Shown here piece after piece: positions 30,213-46,285 of a DNA stretch of 64,000 nt. Location: positions 9,536,893 through 9,600,892 of the forward strand of contig CM012953.1 of the NCBI GenBank assembly GCA_000181795.3, written 5' to 3'. The notes under the pieces are model-generated. The model saw only the letters and a list, made by a program, of their open reading frames with translations. It ran no database searches and had not been told where the DNA came from. Numbering within the stretch: the first letter of the stretch is position 1; every line of letters starts with the position of its first letter. The position numbers and the translations under genes were made by a program. This DNA is from Trichinella spiralis. Its lineage: Eukaryota > Nematoda > Enoplea > Trichinellida > Trichinellidae.

Positions 30213-30500
30213 TGTAACTGTAGCGGACGCGGCCTGAGCTAACATCCCTATTTGTCCAGACAAGGAGAAGGGAAGAAGGATGAAGCTTCCGTAAGCGGAT
30301 TTGGATTCGAAGAACGGAGGAAGAATACGGTGCTGCATGGATGGAAAGGAGCTTGGTTGTCGTTGGTTCGGAAAGCTTGCTGTGACGTATCGTCGACGGT
30401 CTTTGTTCGTAGTTGCTAATAAACACTTCGGTCCCACTGTTCATTTATTGGTCGTTGACTTCGCTATCTTATTAGACCGTATAGTCTTTGTCGTATTGGT
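30213..30500 (+). mobile_element. LTR-like remnant A
   Basis: This block starts with TGTAACTGTAGCGG, is GC-richer than its flanks, and contains an AATAAA followed by a 39-base stretch at 30429-30467. That stretch recurs inverted at 33048-33086 with one mismatch. A TG start, an internal poly(A) signal and a conserved R/U5-like core fit a solo LTR of a retrotransposon. The right edge is not defined; TGACGTAACA near 30615 is an alternative 3' end. No gag or pol sequence is present, and no target-site duplication was found. Confidence 0.4.
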
Positions 30501-32604
30501 TTTCCTTGTCTAATTGCTCATTGATTCAAATCTTTCCCTTGTGATTAGCTGTAATATGTTTTCATTTCATTGGTTCAAATATTCCATTTAGGATTACGTA
30601 ACTTTAATAGTAGTGACGTAACATAAAAAATGAAATATTTATTATTCCAAAATTTTATTGTCTGTTTGAAGTTTTGTCATTCATTGACATTTTGTTTATT
30701 TAAATATATTATTTGTGGTGAAGTTTATACTTTTTTATGATCAGCATTCCCGAAAATAATTTTTATCATTATTCTCTATTTTATTGTACCAAAGCGACGT
30801 TATATCAAATGCGATAGTAATAATTCAGAAAAAAACAATACAAAAAATAAGTTAAATAGTGATTTTTATTTTTCACTACCCAACAGCAACAACAACAATA
30901 ATAAACAACACATCAGTGAACGACATTAACAAAGTGTTATCAGGGTGATTTCAAAATTACAAATTATTGTTTGTGGATAAAGATTGACGCTAAGGACAGC
31001 CGCTTTGTTTATTGAAGCTTGAAAGATAAACTCTTATTTGCCAATATCTTTAACCGTACATAGCAACAGACTACTGGCACCAGCTTACTCGCCACAATGG
31101 CATGGATGGTAAAATGCTATTCATATCATTGAAGTACAAACATGAATGTACCATCCGTACCTCAAGTTTTTACGGTTGCCATCAGTCTATATAGGCCAGG
31201 TGCTCATCTACCCGGCAGGTTTCAACGTGATCTTTTCGATCGATCCCAGCCGGAACTTCTAAATCTGTCCACACTGCACCCCCACAGCCTTCCTTATTCT
31301 ATACCAAAATAAAGTAATTGCTAATAACTAGGAACACATGCTGCACATTAGCGCATACTTTTGAACATCTCTAATATTTCTGTTTGCCGGCACGTTTTAA
31401 TTTATATATCCTGCCTACCATACCATCGAATTGGACCAAATTGCGCAACGATTTGGTACAAGATGTAACTCAGCGACATCAACCATAACAAGGAACAGAG
31501 TAGAAAATGATTCGAATAGCTCTGGAACGCAAAGCACTGAACGCAAACAACACAAAAAACGAAAATAAATTGGACAGTTTTGAATTTCATTTTAAATAAC
31601 CATTTTACATCAATATTTAGTTTTCATTTTATATTTTATCTACAATCGAAGATCAACTTCTGATATTCCTTGTGGCACTAATGCTTTTTGTTGATACTGA
31701 CAGAATAAAATTAATCACACACAAATAGCGCACGAATGCTAACATCGAAGAACGTGATGTCCACTGCAGAGTGAATTTGAAGCAGCTTTAACTGCTATTC
31801 TGCTTCGTGCTGTCCATCGCTTCCTTTCTACTTTCAAAGTGTTTTACTTTTATTTATTTCAGTTCATCAGATAAATTACGTTTCAGCTAGCAATTAAATG
31901 AAATTTATGCATTAAATGCTTTTCCATTTGTCAGAAAATTTTCTGATGAGTAGCTAAAGGCGATTGTAATACAATGGAAAAATCAACAAGTGATGAATTG
32001 TCCACAGCTGCAGTTGTCAGCTTAAACTAGGCATGGCAACTGCTAATTTGTTAGCATCGAATTACATTTTTGATTCCCGTCTGACTGTTCTATGAAAATC
32101 TTTCTTGTTAGCAATCAAAGAATTTTACTTTTAACTTCACAAAGTTTTGACTTCTTTCAACAGTGTTATTGTTTTCCTTCGTATATTTTATTTAAATAAA
32201 AAATTAAAAATTTGCAATATTATTTACAAATCAAAAAATAAATTTATTTATATATTTGGTGTAAATTGTACTTTCTATTTCAACATCTGAACGAAACCGA
32301 GTAGTGCGTTGGTGAACACTTAAATTGCTATCTGTTTTCATTTCCATTTGCAACCTTTTAATGTATATTTTAATTATAACGAAATATTTAAACATTCCGC
32401 ATCAAAAGCAGCGTCTATGTTGTAGCTGATCTGTTTGATGTTGCATTTCAAATTACATTTGAACTTGGTTATAAGTATGGAATGTCGAAAATTTCGAATT
32501 TCGAAAGAATTTCCATGCACTTATCCATTATTTTACCGTTTAATTAAATAAAGGGAATTTTTTTCCGCCAAAATCTTATGCACTTAATGTAGTTCGACTG
32601 TATT
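30501..32604. other. Spacer between Cramped paralogues
   Basis: Mostly AT-rich and non-coding. A GC-richer patch at about 31070-31290 (containing GGCCAGGTGCTCATCTACCC) stands out and may be another repeat fragment, but I cannot assign it. The reverse ORF at 31402-31590 shows no recognisable features. Confidence 0.4.
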
Positions 32605-32731
32605 TTATATGAAATGTATGAACGTTAAACAGAATTTTTCGTACAAACAGCAAACTAATCGACATGTATAAAAATATATATGGATGTTTGTTTCATAATG
32701 ATAGGACACTTTGGTCAATATTAACGTTACA

Positions 32732-32914
32732 NNNNNNNNNNNNNNNNNNNNNNNNNNNNNNNNNNNNNNNNNNNNNNNNNNNNNNNNNNNNNNNNNNNNN
32801 NNNNNNNNNNNNNNNNNNNNNNNNNNNNNNNNNNNNNNNNNNNNNNNNNNNNNNNNNNNNNNNNNNNNNNNNNNNNNNNNNNNNNNNNNNNNNNNNNNNN
32901 NNNNNNNNNNNNNN
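32732..32914. other. Assembly gap
   Basis: A run of 183 unresolved bases. It lies between the two LTR-like remnants, which suggests that repeats complicated assembly here. Confidence 1.
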
Positions 32915-33009
32915 AACAGATTATTCATGATTCTGACATTACACCCGGAAGTTAACATCCAATCTTATTAAATTTCAACAGGCAACAAATTTATTTACAA
33001 AAAATGGGA

Positions 33010-33290
33010 GCAGATTTATATATCAGGAGGGAAATCGGTAATAGACCATAGCGAGGTCAACGACCAATAAATGAACAGTGGGACCGAATGGGAACAGAAG
33101 TGGGACCATCCCATACTCTACACCTGTCTTTTGATTGTTATAATGTCATCGGGAAAGCGCGAAGCCAACGGAAGCCAAGCGGAGATGACCGCGCGGGGAA
33201 ACCCATCGGATCGTCGTCGTTTAGCGACGAATGCGCTAATGGCGCAATTGCGGAGGTGGATTAGCCTTCCCGAGAGAGCGGCTCGTTACA
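33010..33290 (-). mobile_element. LTR-like remnant B, inverted relative to A
   Basis: Read on the minus strand, this block starts with TGTAACGAGCCGCTCTC at 33290. It runs through a clearly GC-rich stretch to the 39-base core at 33086-33048 shared with remnant A (38 of 39 identical). The 5' part differs from remnant A, so the two would be different members or subfamilies sharing an R/U5-like core. No coding domain of a retroelement is visible. The plus-strand ORF at 33071-33304 is an incidental reading of this block. Confidence 0.4.
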
Positions 33291-33985
33291 TAACTTCAAA
33301 ATGATAAAACGTTATTCCAAAGTTTAAATAAAAAAACAGTGCGTACATGGAAATATCTAAATGTAAGCAAGGCATTTAAGTTGAAATGCAATGCGAATTC
33401 ATTTTTTAATGATTTTTACATTTGGAAATAAAAAGCGACAAATAACAAGCAGCTTTCTTGAAAATCTTTTGTTGATACTGTAAAAGAATATGTTGGTTGT
33501 ATGTACCAACTTATTTTTTTATTATTGCTTACTTGGACGCTATTTGATTGTAAGGTGTTTTAAAGCAGCTATGTTTTATGCAGGAAAACTTCTGTTTTCA
33601 ACGACCGGTGTTTATTCATGATGTTTATTTCAATTCCTGTTAATGTGATCTCGAATTATTCGTGTTAAATTGAAGTACCATGATATGAATAATGATTTGA
33701 TGTTCAGTTGAACATTATTTATGAAATTATAATTATGGTTAATTTTAAATATTACTCTTGTTCAATCTTTAGACATGTAAATTAAAATAGCATATTTGTT
33801 TTTGTGAACTTTGCATTATTATTATTATTATGCATGTAAAATTCATTCATATGCTTTCTTAAAATATTTTATTGTTTAGATAAAAATAATGTGAATGCGT
33901 TTTAACGAAATTGCGTGCATTTTCTAGAAGTTCTTTTATTACTGTGCTTAGGCGATTGCCAGTGAAAAATATTTAAATTATAAAA

Positions 33986-36900
33986 TTGTTTCAGATGAAT
34001 TCAACAACAAATTCTTCAGATGAAATTGAAGCACCAAACACTAGACAGAGGCATGCGTTAGCAGCCACGTCTCGGCCTGCAACGGTTACTACTGCTTCTA
34101 CTGCTCGAACTTCTTCTGCGACAACCGAAGGGAAAGAAACGGAAAAACGCTTATATACGCAGTGGAGTAACCAGGCTTGGCAATTATTTTTTGAAGGACT
34201 GAAACAGGTATTTAGGATAGTTTTTTTTCATTTAGAATTTTGGCCAACGATATAAGAGGAGGATACTTATTAGTCAAATGTGTTTTACACTGTTTTCGTT
34301 TGAAACAGATTTAGGATTATAATAATGTATAATTGGTGTGAATTATTTTGTTAGCATGGTAAAGATTTTGAAGCAATTCGATTATACATTGCTGGTAAAC
34401 TGAAGCGGGAAGCGAAGACGTACGATCAAGTGCGCTATTTCTTCTATAACACAATGAGTCGTTTGGCACCGTTTGTTGATTTTTCCAATTGTATTATTTA
34501 TTTGAATTTTTGAATTAATTTTTCTGTCTAGTAATTTTCTTTTTAAATTTAGCTACAGCTACGAAAGAGGCAAAAGAATTGTTCACTTTGATCAATTACT
34601 ACGAATGGTACAGAAGAACCCAGTGCAAAGTGGATCATACGTCCAGAGAAGTGTTCACAACGCTAGTTTTAACAGGGTGAAAGGGAATTTATTATTGATT
34701 ATTGCACAGCGTTCATTACGAGGCGAACTTTCAATCTGTAGGGTAGTTGAAATAAAATTGGCAATTAGACGGTTTCCCAGACAAAGAATGAAGATTTATA
34801 CTCCATCTTGTGCTGCGTTGGATAAGTTTGTTGTTGGTAAGAGGAAAGAAATTAAATTTTAACAAGCATTTAAAAATTAACAGGAAAAATATTTTTATCA
34901 TTTGAGCTAGTCAACGTTTGATGGCAGTACGGGAAACTGTCACTATCGAGTTTGTTCCTCAATCTAACAAAGACGATGGATATGTTAATTTTCACTGCCA
35001 TCAAAGCTCACATTTATCTTTGCAGATCAATTCGAAATTGCCAGTAGCATCGATTTTCGATTATTTGCAGAAGAAGTGGTTACCTGATGGTCAGGTATAA
35101 TTATTAAAATATTATTACTGTAGTCGTTGTGAAAAAACTCGTCTCTGTGGAACAGGACTCTGAACGAGCGTCTAAGATAAGAATTATTCTTTTTCCTGAT
35201 GGATTTGTTTTCTATAATCGGCGTACTGTGCCCGAAGCGGAGACGAAAACTAAGAAGAATCGTAAGTACAGTATAATGAGTTGTTTTCCGCCAAGCGACG
35301 ATGCAAAGACTGAAGAAGGTGATGGTGACAATCCAGAATTGAGCATTTACAACGATGGAATCAGTTGCGACATCTCCCCGTCGATATTAATAAGCCATCT
35401 TTTTGAGATGGTAATGTTTTGCTTTGAGTTTTTTTCTTCTTTGATTTTTTGAATAGGGTACAGGCAAGAATTGAGTTTTATTGAGTCAATTTTTATTAGG
35501 CTGGTCAAAAGGAAGCTATGCGTTTAAGGTACAAATTCGAAGAAAGCAATCCAGAACAAGTAAAAGATTGTTTGTTCATTTGTTAGTAATTATTTTTTTC
35601 AAATTCATATTTGTAGTCTCATATGAAAGGGAATTCGGTGTTTTCATTCTTTGCTGGAGATACGCTGGCATTGAATCGGCCGGTAAAAAAATATTTCTGT
35701 TATTAAATTATTCTGTATTATTTTTTAACCAATAATCAATCCGTTTTGTTTTATTTCGTTTCTTTTTAGTCTTTGTTCTCTAAAAAGTACATCGAAGTTG
35801 CAGAAGATTTGCGTAAATTATCGCCCGAAAGACTGACTGAGTCCAGTTGAGTTTGCACTTTTGTTAAATATTTTATTACATTTTCGTGAAAAAAAAAATT
35901 CGTTTTAATTTTTAAACATACATTCAGATGGAATGATTTAAATTTATACAGCTAAGAAATGGAAAATAGCTGCGTAATTCGTATGTACAGTGGTGAATTG
36001 TTTTAATCAATTTGAATAAGTGTAATTAGTGGAATGTGAACGTTAATGTTTTCTTTTAATTGTCTTATAAATGTAAAAAATTTTCTTCGGATTGCTTACA
36101 TATTTATATTCTTTTTAGCATTTCTGCCTTCTACATCGTCTGCTTCTACATCAAAAAAATTGATTAGCTTCAGAAAAAAGTATGATTTGTCAAAAAACGT
36201 GGAACAGACTTCCAAAGCTGCTCCAGCAACTGCCCAGAGTCAGCGTGCTGTTGTGGATTGTGAAGCTCACATGGACTCGAGCAATATTCATTATTTGCCA
36301 TTTGAGACTCCGATAGTCACAACAGCGTCAAAAGAAGCATCAGTGCAAGAGACAGCTAATTCTACAATTTTTCCTACTCAATATTGTCAGCCAGTGGAAG
36401 TAATTGAATCACAACAAAAACAACAACAAGAACATCAGCAACAAGGTATAATAGATTCTTCTTTTTCCTCAGGAAGTAATAATTTAACTTCTCAAATGTT
36501 TTCTGATGAGTTTCTAGCTGTTGAAACTAATACACAACAACTACGTGCATCTCCATCAACCAGCCTGCTGGTTACTGATCAGAAGGTTTGTACATTTACA
36601 GATTCTTCGTTCTGCTCAATACATTTGAATTAGTTATCATTTCACTTAAGAATCAAAACACGCTACTTATTCCAAAAGAAACTCCCATACCGGCAGATAT
36701 CACTGAAACGACAGATACTGCTGACGTAAATCAGTCGGTTGTTCAAAATGTTGATATTCCTAAACTGCGTAAGCTATGGAGTTTTACATTTTCAATTTAA
36801 CATTATACACTTGATTTGAAATATTTCGATGAAAATGTCCTTTTTACAGTTATGCAACGTCAGAAAGCACATTTGGATGGATTCTGTGATTGGTCACTTG

Positions 36901-37083
36901 ACAGTTCCAGTAATTTGGGTATCGGTAAGCCTCGATTATCACCGAATAAAATAAACAATGCAAACTGCTCAGAACGACAGAAGTTGCATTGAGTGTTATA
37001 AGTTTTTTTTTAATATTTTCAACTTTGCAGGCCCAATTGATTTCAAGGAAACAATTCACGATGATGATACAAGAAAAATTTGA
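33986..37083 (+). CDS. Cramped/CRAMP1-like protein, copy B
   Basis: A diverged tandem paralogue of the gene at 25910-29618 with the same exon plan and intron phases. Exons: 33986-34207, 34355-34490, 34553-34676, about 34710-34836, 34907-35094, 35156-35410, 35500-35559, 35617-35682, 35770-35845, 36119-36585, 36651-36768, 36850-36924, 37031-37083. The SANT-like start is TQWSNQAWQLFFEGLKQ, followed by HGKDFEAIRLYIA, QVRYFFYNTMSRL, EAKELFTLINYYEWY and the C-terminal HLDGFCDWSLDSS motif. A Ser/Thr/Gln-rich exon (36119-36585) has no equal in copy A. The join from exon 3 (ends 34676, two bases of a codon) to the next conserved block (GELSICRVV, read in phase 0 from 34710) is out of frame with every GT-AG pair I tried. 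The gene may therefore carry a small lesion, an assembly error or an unusual splice. ATG follows a CAG acceptor directly. Confidence 0.75.
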
Positions 37084-37186
37084 CACTGCAGATGTTTTTT
37101 GTCAACCTGAAGCTAAACAGCCGTGCTTTAGCACTTTATTCAATATGGTTTAACATTAGCTGAGCTTTGCATGGCGTTTTTATTAA

Positions 37187-37192
37187 AATAAA
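37187..37192 (+). promoter_or_regulatory. Poly(A) signal of Cramped copy B
   Basis: AATAAA about 104 bases after the stop at 37083. The convergent alpha-tubulin gene has its own candidate hexamer on the other strand at 37304-37309, so the two 3' UTRs face each other closely. Confidence 0.5.
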
Positions 37193-37303
37193 AAACAAAA
37201 TTACGAGTAATTTGTTCTTTTACGTTTACTGATGAAAAACAGCTTACTCTAATAAACATATTCAGCATTTCTTAAAGCAGTGACACAAATGAACGCATTC
37301 GCT

Positions 37304-37309
37304 TTTATT
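37304..37309 (-). promoter_or_regulatory. Candidate poly(A) signal of alpha-tubulin copy A
   Basis: TTTATT on the plus strand reads AATAAA on the minus strand, about 170 bases downstream of the tubulin stop at 37480-37482. Confidence 0.4.
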
Positions 37310-37479
37310 TGTAGCTTTTATTTTCTTTTAAGCAAATGAAAACCTTCACCACTATTTTTTCACCATTGATGTTTCAAAAATTTATATTACTAATCAATCA
37401 GTTACCATGTTTATAAAAAATGTTCAACATCAATATCGACTGAGACTTTTTCGCATTAAGTAGAAGCGATAAAGACTTT

Positions 37480-39758
<2,279 letters not shown>

Positions 39759-40683
39759 TTTTCAGCAGTGCAAAATTTCAATAAATAACAGCGACAACGC
39801 CACTCTAATTTAGCGGAAGATTCACTGAAACTCAGGTATTACCGTAATACGCCCCAGTGACCTGGAAAAAAGGAACATGCAGATCATTCTTTAAATAACT
39901 TATTTTGTTAATTAAAGATAAAAACTTTAATGAAAGGTTCTAATAAAATTTTACAACTTTAAAAATAATTAATATCATTTTTACCTATACAAAATATGAA
40001 TGTCTGATAATTTTATGATTATAAGTAACGCTCAAACAGTATTAATGAAAAGTAGGCACTATATATGATTCGTATTCACATATTCATGAATATAAACGTC
40101 TTTACTTTCATTATAAAATGATAATAAACATAATGGTTATTTTCATTTATTATTTATAATGTTTTACAAGCAACGAAGTGTAACAATTTAAAATTAAGTA
40201 TTAACGTTTATTGCTTTTTTTGAATTTTGTTTTGAATCAAATTCAAATTATCAAGAAAAATAAACTTTCAATATGGGAGAAATAAACTTAAATATAAATA
40301 GCAGTCATTATTTAATTCTTCTTATAAGTAATTAAATCACTGGTGTAACAATTTATGTATTCAATATTTAAAATTCGGTTTTCTTACTGTAGTTTGGATT
40401 ACTGTATGCAATAATTCCAAAAAAAATAATTTAGATTAAATTCCTTTCTGTAATTTGAAATAAATAGTTTCAAAATTATTTAATTAACATCTTGAAACAT
40501 AAATGTTATTTTTTAAATGCTGGAGTGCAAAGAAATAATGTGCTTAAATTTTCTTTCGAAATGTCTCTGTGTCCTAATTCTCAATTTTGATGACTCACAG
40601 TGAACTAAGCAATACTGCTCCTGGTGTCTTCATTCGTTTCTTTTCCTTTGCTGTGAGTGTCTGCTGCATTGATTTAACGAAGA
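39759..40683. promoter_or_regulatory. Shared divergent promoter region of two alpha-tubulin genes
   Basis: 925 bases separate the two start codons, which read away from each other. Both 5' UTRs and both promoters must lie here or in the first introns. The stretch is very AT-rich apart from short GC-richer segments next to each ATG (about 39830-39870 and 40600-40680). I see no clear TATA box or conserved motif. Confidence 0.5.
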
Positions 40684-42644
<1,961 letters not shown>

Positions 42645-45600
42645 TTGCAAATATATATTAGCTGAATATATTTTAGTGTCGTTCATGTAAACTAACTGTG
42701 GTAAAGTGAATTGTGTTGCTTTTGTATTTTTACTTAGGTATGCTGCAACTCCTCAGATATATATTATAGTATAATCACAGTACTGTATGTGTAAATACAT
42801 TGTTAGAATACGTGCTTTTTATTAAATTGAAGAAGCATATGTTTATGTGTATTGAATTTTTGTCATCTTTACTTCATCCAATTTTGTTAATCGTCGTATC
42901 GATTTTACTTTTCTTCTTTTGATTTATTTAGCTGAAGTTCGCTAAGTATTTTTGAAGTTGCATACTGGTTTCATTCCTTGTCAAGCCAGAAGTGTGATGC
43001 ATAATTATGTGACTAAAGTATGAAAATGCCAGTTTTAGCAGTTTGCGTTAGTTATCGATGTAGATGCACAACTGTTTAAAAATATGAATTTTTCTTTAAT
43101 TTGCATATTGATCTGTGTCGTATTGCTTGGTCACAATTTGCTAGAAGTTAAACGTTTTATCTCTCTGCTACGAAGTTAAAGTTTAAGGCATTAATATTTG
43201 TAGTATTGCCACTTACTTGAATTGAGAATGCGTGGTTTACTTGGCTTTATTCGAGCAGTTTTATTTGCATCCTGAATCAAATTTTAAATAACTTTTTAAA
43301 ACTGTTTCATAGTTCTATGTTTAACAGAAATAATGGAAACAATTGTGAATGATTTTTTAAATATTAATTTATACGCAATGCAAAAAGACAAATTAATTTT
43401 TTGGAATCATATAAATCATTGTTATAATATAGCATGAAATAATTTCATGGAGTGCTTTAATGCATTTTAATTTTACGTTCGTTTCATATTTTTGTAGTTT
43501 TTTCAGACTTTTCTAAATATTTTTTGTATTCATCCAACCCATAAATTGTTTGTGCTAAGTATTAAAACGTGAGTTGTTTAAGAAGGAAATCTTTTTATCT
43601 TCCACTTTAACACCTTCGAAAATGAATTATTTTTGTATTTAATGATCTTATATTTTTAAATAAGAATGAAATTATTTAAAATCACTGCGTAAATGTCGAA
43701 AATGAAAATTCAATGTAGTAAATGCAAAAGCTACTAGATGCTGAAGCAATTTTTGCAACATTTTCTATATTTAGGTGGTGAATTCTAGAGGAAGTAGCTG
43801 AGTTGAAAATATGGGTAAGTTCAGTGAAACAGGATTCACGATTTCAAGCCTTTAGTTTATTAAGATGCTGACCGACAAATTATTAAAATATTTTTTCAAT
43901 GGCAACATAATTTTGCAAAAGTAAGTAATCATCAGCAATGAATGGAACTTCTAATAAAGTACACTTGCAATTTTCTGCTGTTAATTCAGTAAGATGAATT
44001 TTGGCACTGTAAATGAGGTTAAATTTTATTACTGATTTTTAATATCGAAAATTTTAAAGTGATTCTAAATGTATTTCTTCTTTTGGGAGAAACGTTTTAT
44101 CGAGTAATTTGCATTTCACTTAAAAAATGAAAACTTACAGCTTATAATAAAATGCAATTTATAATTTGAATCCAAATTGATTATAATAAAATGAATTAAA
44201 AAAATTAAAATGCTATATTAAGATAAAAGGAAGCAAATTGTTCAGTTTTCAAACATATGTAACTATTTGAATAAAAATTGTGCAGAATATATTGAAATTT
44301 GATCAAGAAAAAGAAAATAGTTAAAATCATCATCTAATGCTGCAAAATTGCTAAGTAATCATTACAGCTGCTTGTCAAAATCTACCAAATAATTCTTATT
44401 TCAAAACGAATCATTATTTTTTCACCCAACAATAATTTTAATTTTGCAGACAATTTATCTTAGAAACAAAAATACCCAACTGATTAATATGATAATGTCT
44501 GTAATGATGATGTTTCTTAATTAAAACTTTTTTTGCTATTGAATATTAAAAATTTTAGCTGAATTATTTTAGAATCATGAATAACGCAAATAAAAATTTA
44601 TTGCATTTATTTATTCTATTCTATTTTGCAATCAGAAACATGCAAAAGTTGAATATTTTTACATTTTTGAAGTAATCAAAGTTAATATAATAATTTTCAT
44701 ATTATTACTTCATCGCAATCATATTTCTCAGAATTATTTTTAAATACTTTGAAATAAACATACGCAGATTTTCATGAGCTTTTTTGTAATTTTTGCGAAA
44801 TTTCAAGAAAAAGGTATTTAACTTGTATTTATCAATACCTCATGTTGTTATAACATAAAAATTTATGAACGATGAATTTTCCATGTTGTTGAATAATTTA
44901 TGACATTACAAAATTATAGATTGGTTTTTTTCGACATTTGTCATGGCCATTCTTTATCTTCTCCTTGTTGATCTAGTTTTTTGTTCATTTTTAACAGCAC
45001 AAAGCCAATGATATGTTATTCATGCTTTGCCACTGCTTACGAGGTCATGTTATACTGGTTCTCAAGTGACATATAGTGTGTGCTGAAGTGATACCTATTT
45101 TAATCTTCATATCCTCTGAAATAATTTATTCCGAATACAAGAGTAAAAAATCGTTGTAATTTGAAAGCACTGCAGCTTTTATACAGAAATTACACTTTAA
45201 ATATCGAATTTTAAAAGTATAATAATCAATAAAAGAATAATCAACGATTTAAACCATCAAAATGATGATTGTTTTAAAATTTTTGAAAAATGACGGTACT
45301 TATTTTTTTAATTTAGAACTAGTTGCTGTAAATCTGAAAATGATATTTCTTATTTTCAACATTTTTAAAGTTGCATTTATGAAAAAACTCAGAAAAGCTT
45401 AAAAAGAAAATTACAATTGTGCAATCAGTGGCAAGTTTAAAAATTCACTGTCGCTTGATTGTTGCACTTTAATTATGGAACAGATTTATACACATACAAT
45501 TAATTGTTTCCCTGCAGTTATCCTAAATATTTTTTCCATTTCTACTTGGCTTACTTTTTAAAATGGAAAGTCAACAATATTACAACTTTTAAAAACAAAC

Positions 45601-45851
45601 ATTTTTTGTGATTTAAAAATAAATACTATTATTTTAATAAACGAATAATTTATTCATTTGTTATTTTACATTTTTTAATTAAAAAATTTACATATTATGT
45701 AATAATTTATTTCAATAATAAATTTGATCTTGAATTTCATTTATTATTTTCTTGTCTGAATATTGGAATTTTAAATATTTTAACCGAATTGCATTTATTC
45801 AAAATTAACATTTAATAGATCAGATTTTAACTTCAAATTAACATTTTTCAG
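42645..45851. other. AT-rich spacer, no gene recognised
   Basis: About 3.2 kb downstream of alpha-tubulin B with no convincing exon. ATGG followed by a good donor (GTAAGTTC) at about 43808-43811 could be a tiny first exon feeding the candidate exon at 45852, but this is speculative. Confidence 0.4.
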
Positions 45852-45952
45852 TCGATGAAAAACGGCAGTTGCTGCGAACTCGCATAATTGATGCTACCCA
45901 AAAAATACAAAATAGAGCGTCGAACAAGAAAGAATTGAACATAGTCCGTTAA
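45852..45952 (+). CDS. Unassigned candidate terminal exon
   Basis: A TTTTTCAG acceptor precedes an open stretch of 33 codons ending in TAA at 45950-45952. Its peptide is charged and helix-like (DEKRQLLRTRIIDATQ, then NKKELNIVR). Composition and the clean acceptor look coding against a very AT-rich background. The reading needs one extra base from an upstream exon; ATG+G at 43808-43811 before GTAAGT would supply it and give a 34-residue protein. I do not recognise the family. It could also be an alternative 5' exon of the Caprin gene downstream. Confidence 0.3.
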
Positions 45953-46285
45953 ATATTAATAGTATGAGCTAATTAAATAAATATTAATAATTCTTTTTTT
46001 TGACAAGAAATTTTGCGTTTACAAAAACTTTTGTTCGTAAAATTTTTTCTTATTAATAGTATTATCTACACTATTATTTAAGAAATAATTTTTTCATAAT
46101 TTAAAATATTTTTCAACTAATTGCATTTCAATTAACTGTTGTATTTTTTAAGTGAAAACGATTTACAGGAAGAATGCTTTCCAAATTGTCAATCATACTG
46201 TAGTCTTGAACGTATTCATTCTTTATCCATTCCCGTGTGTTGACTTGCCAGTTCAATTTTTCTTCGCTAAGTCAGACCGTATAAT

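Noticed and set aside
32605-32971. ORFs spanning the N run
   Set aside because: They are open only because unresolved bases contain no stop codons.
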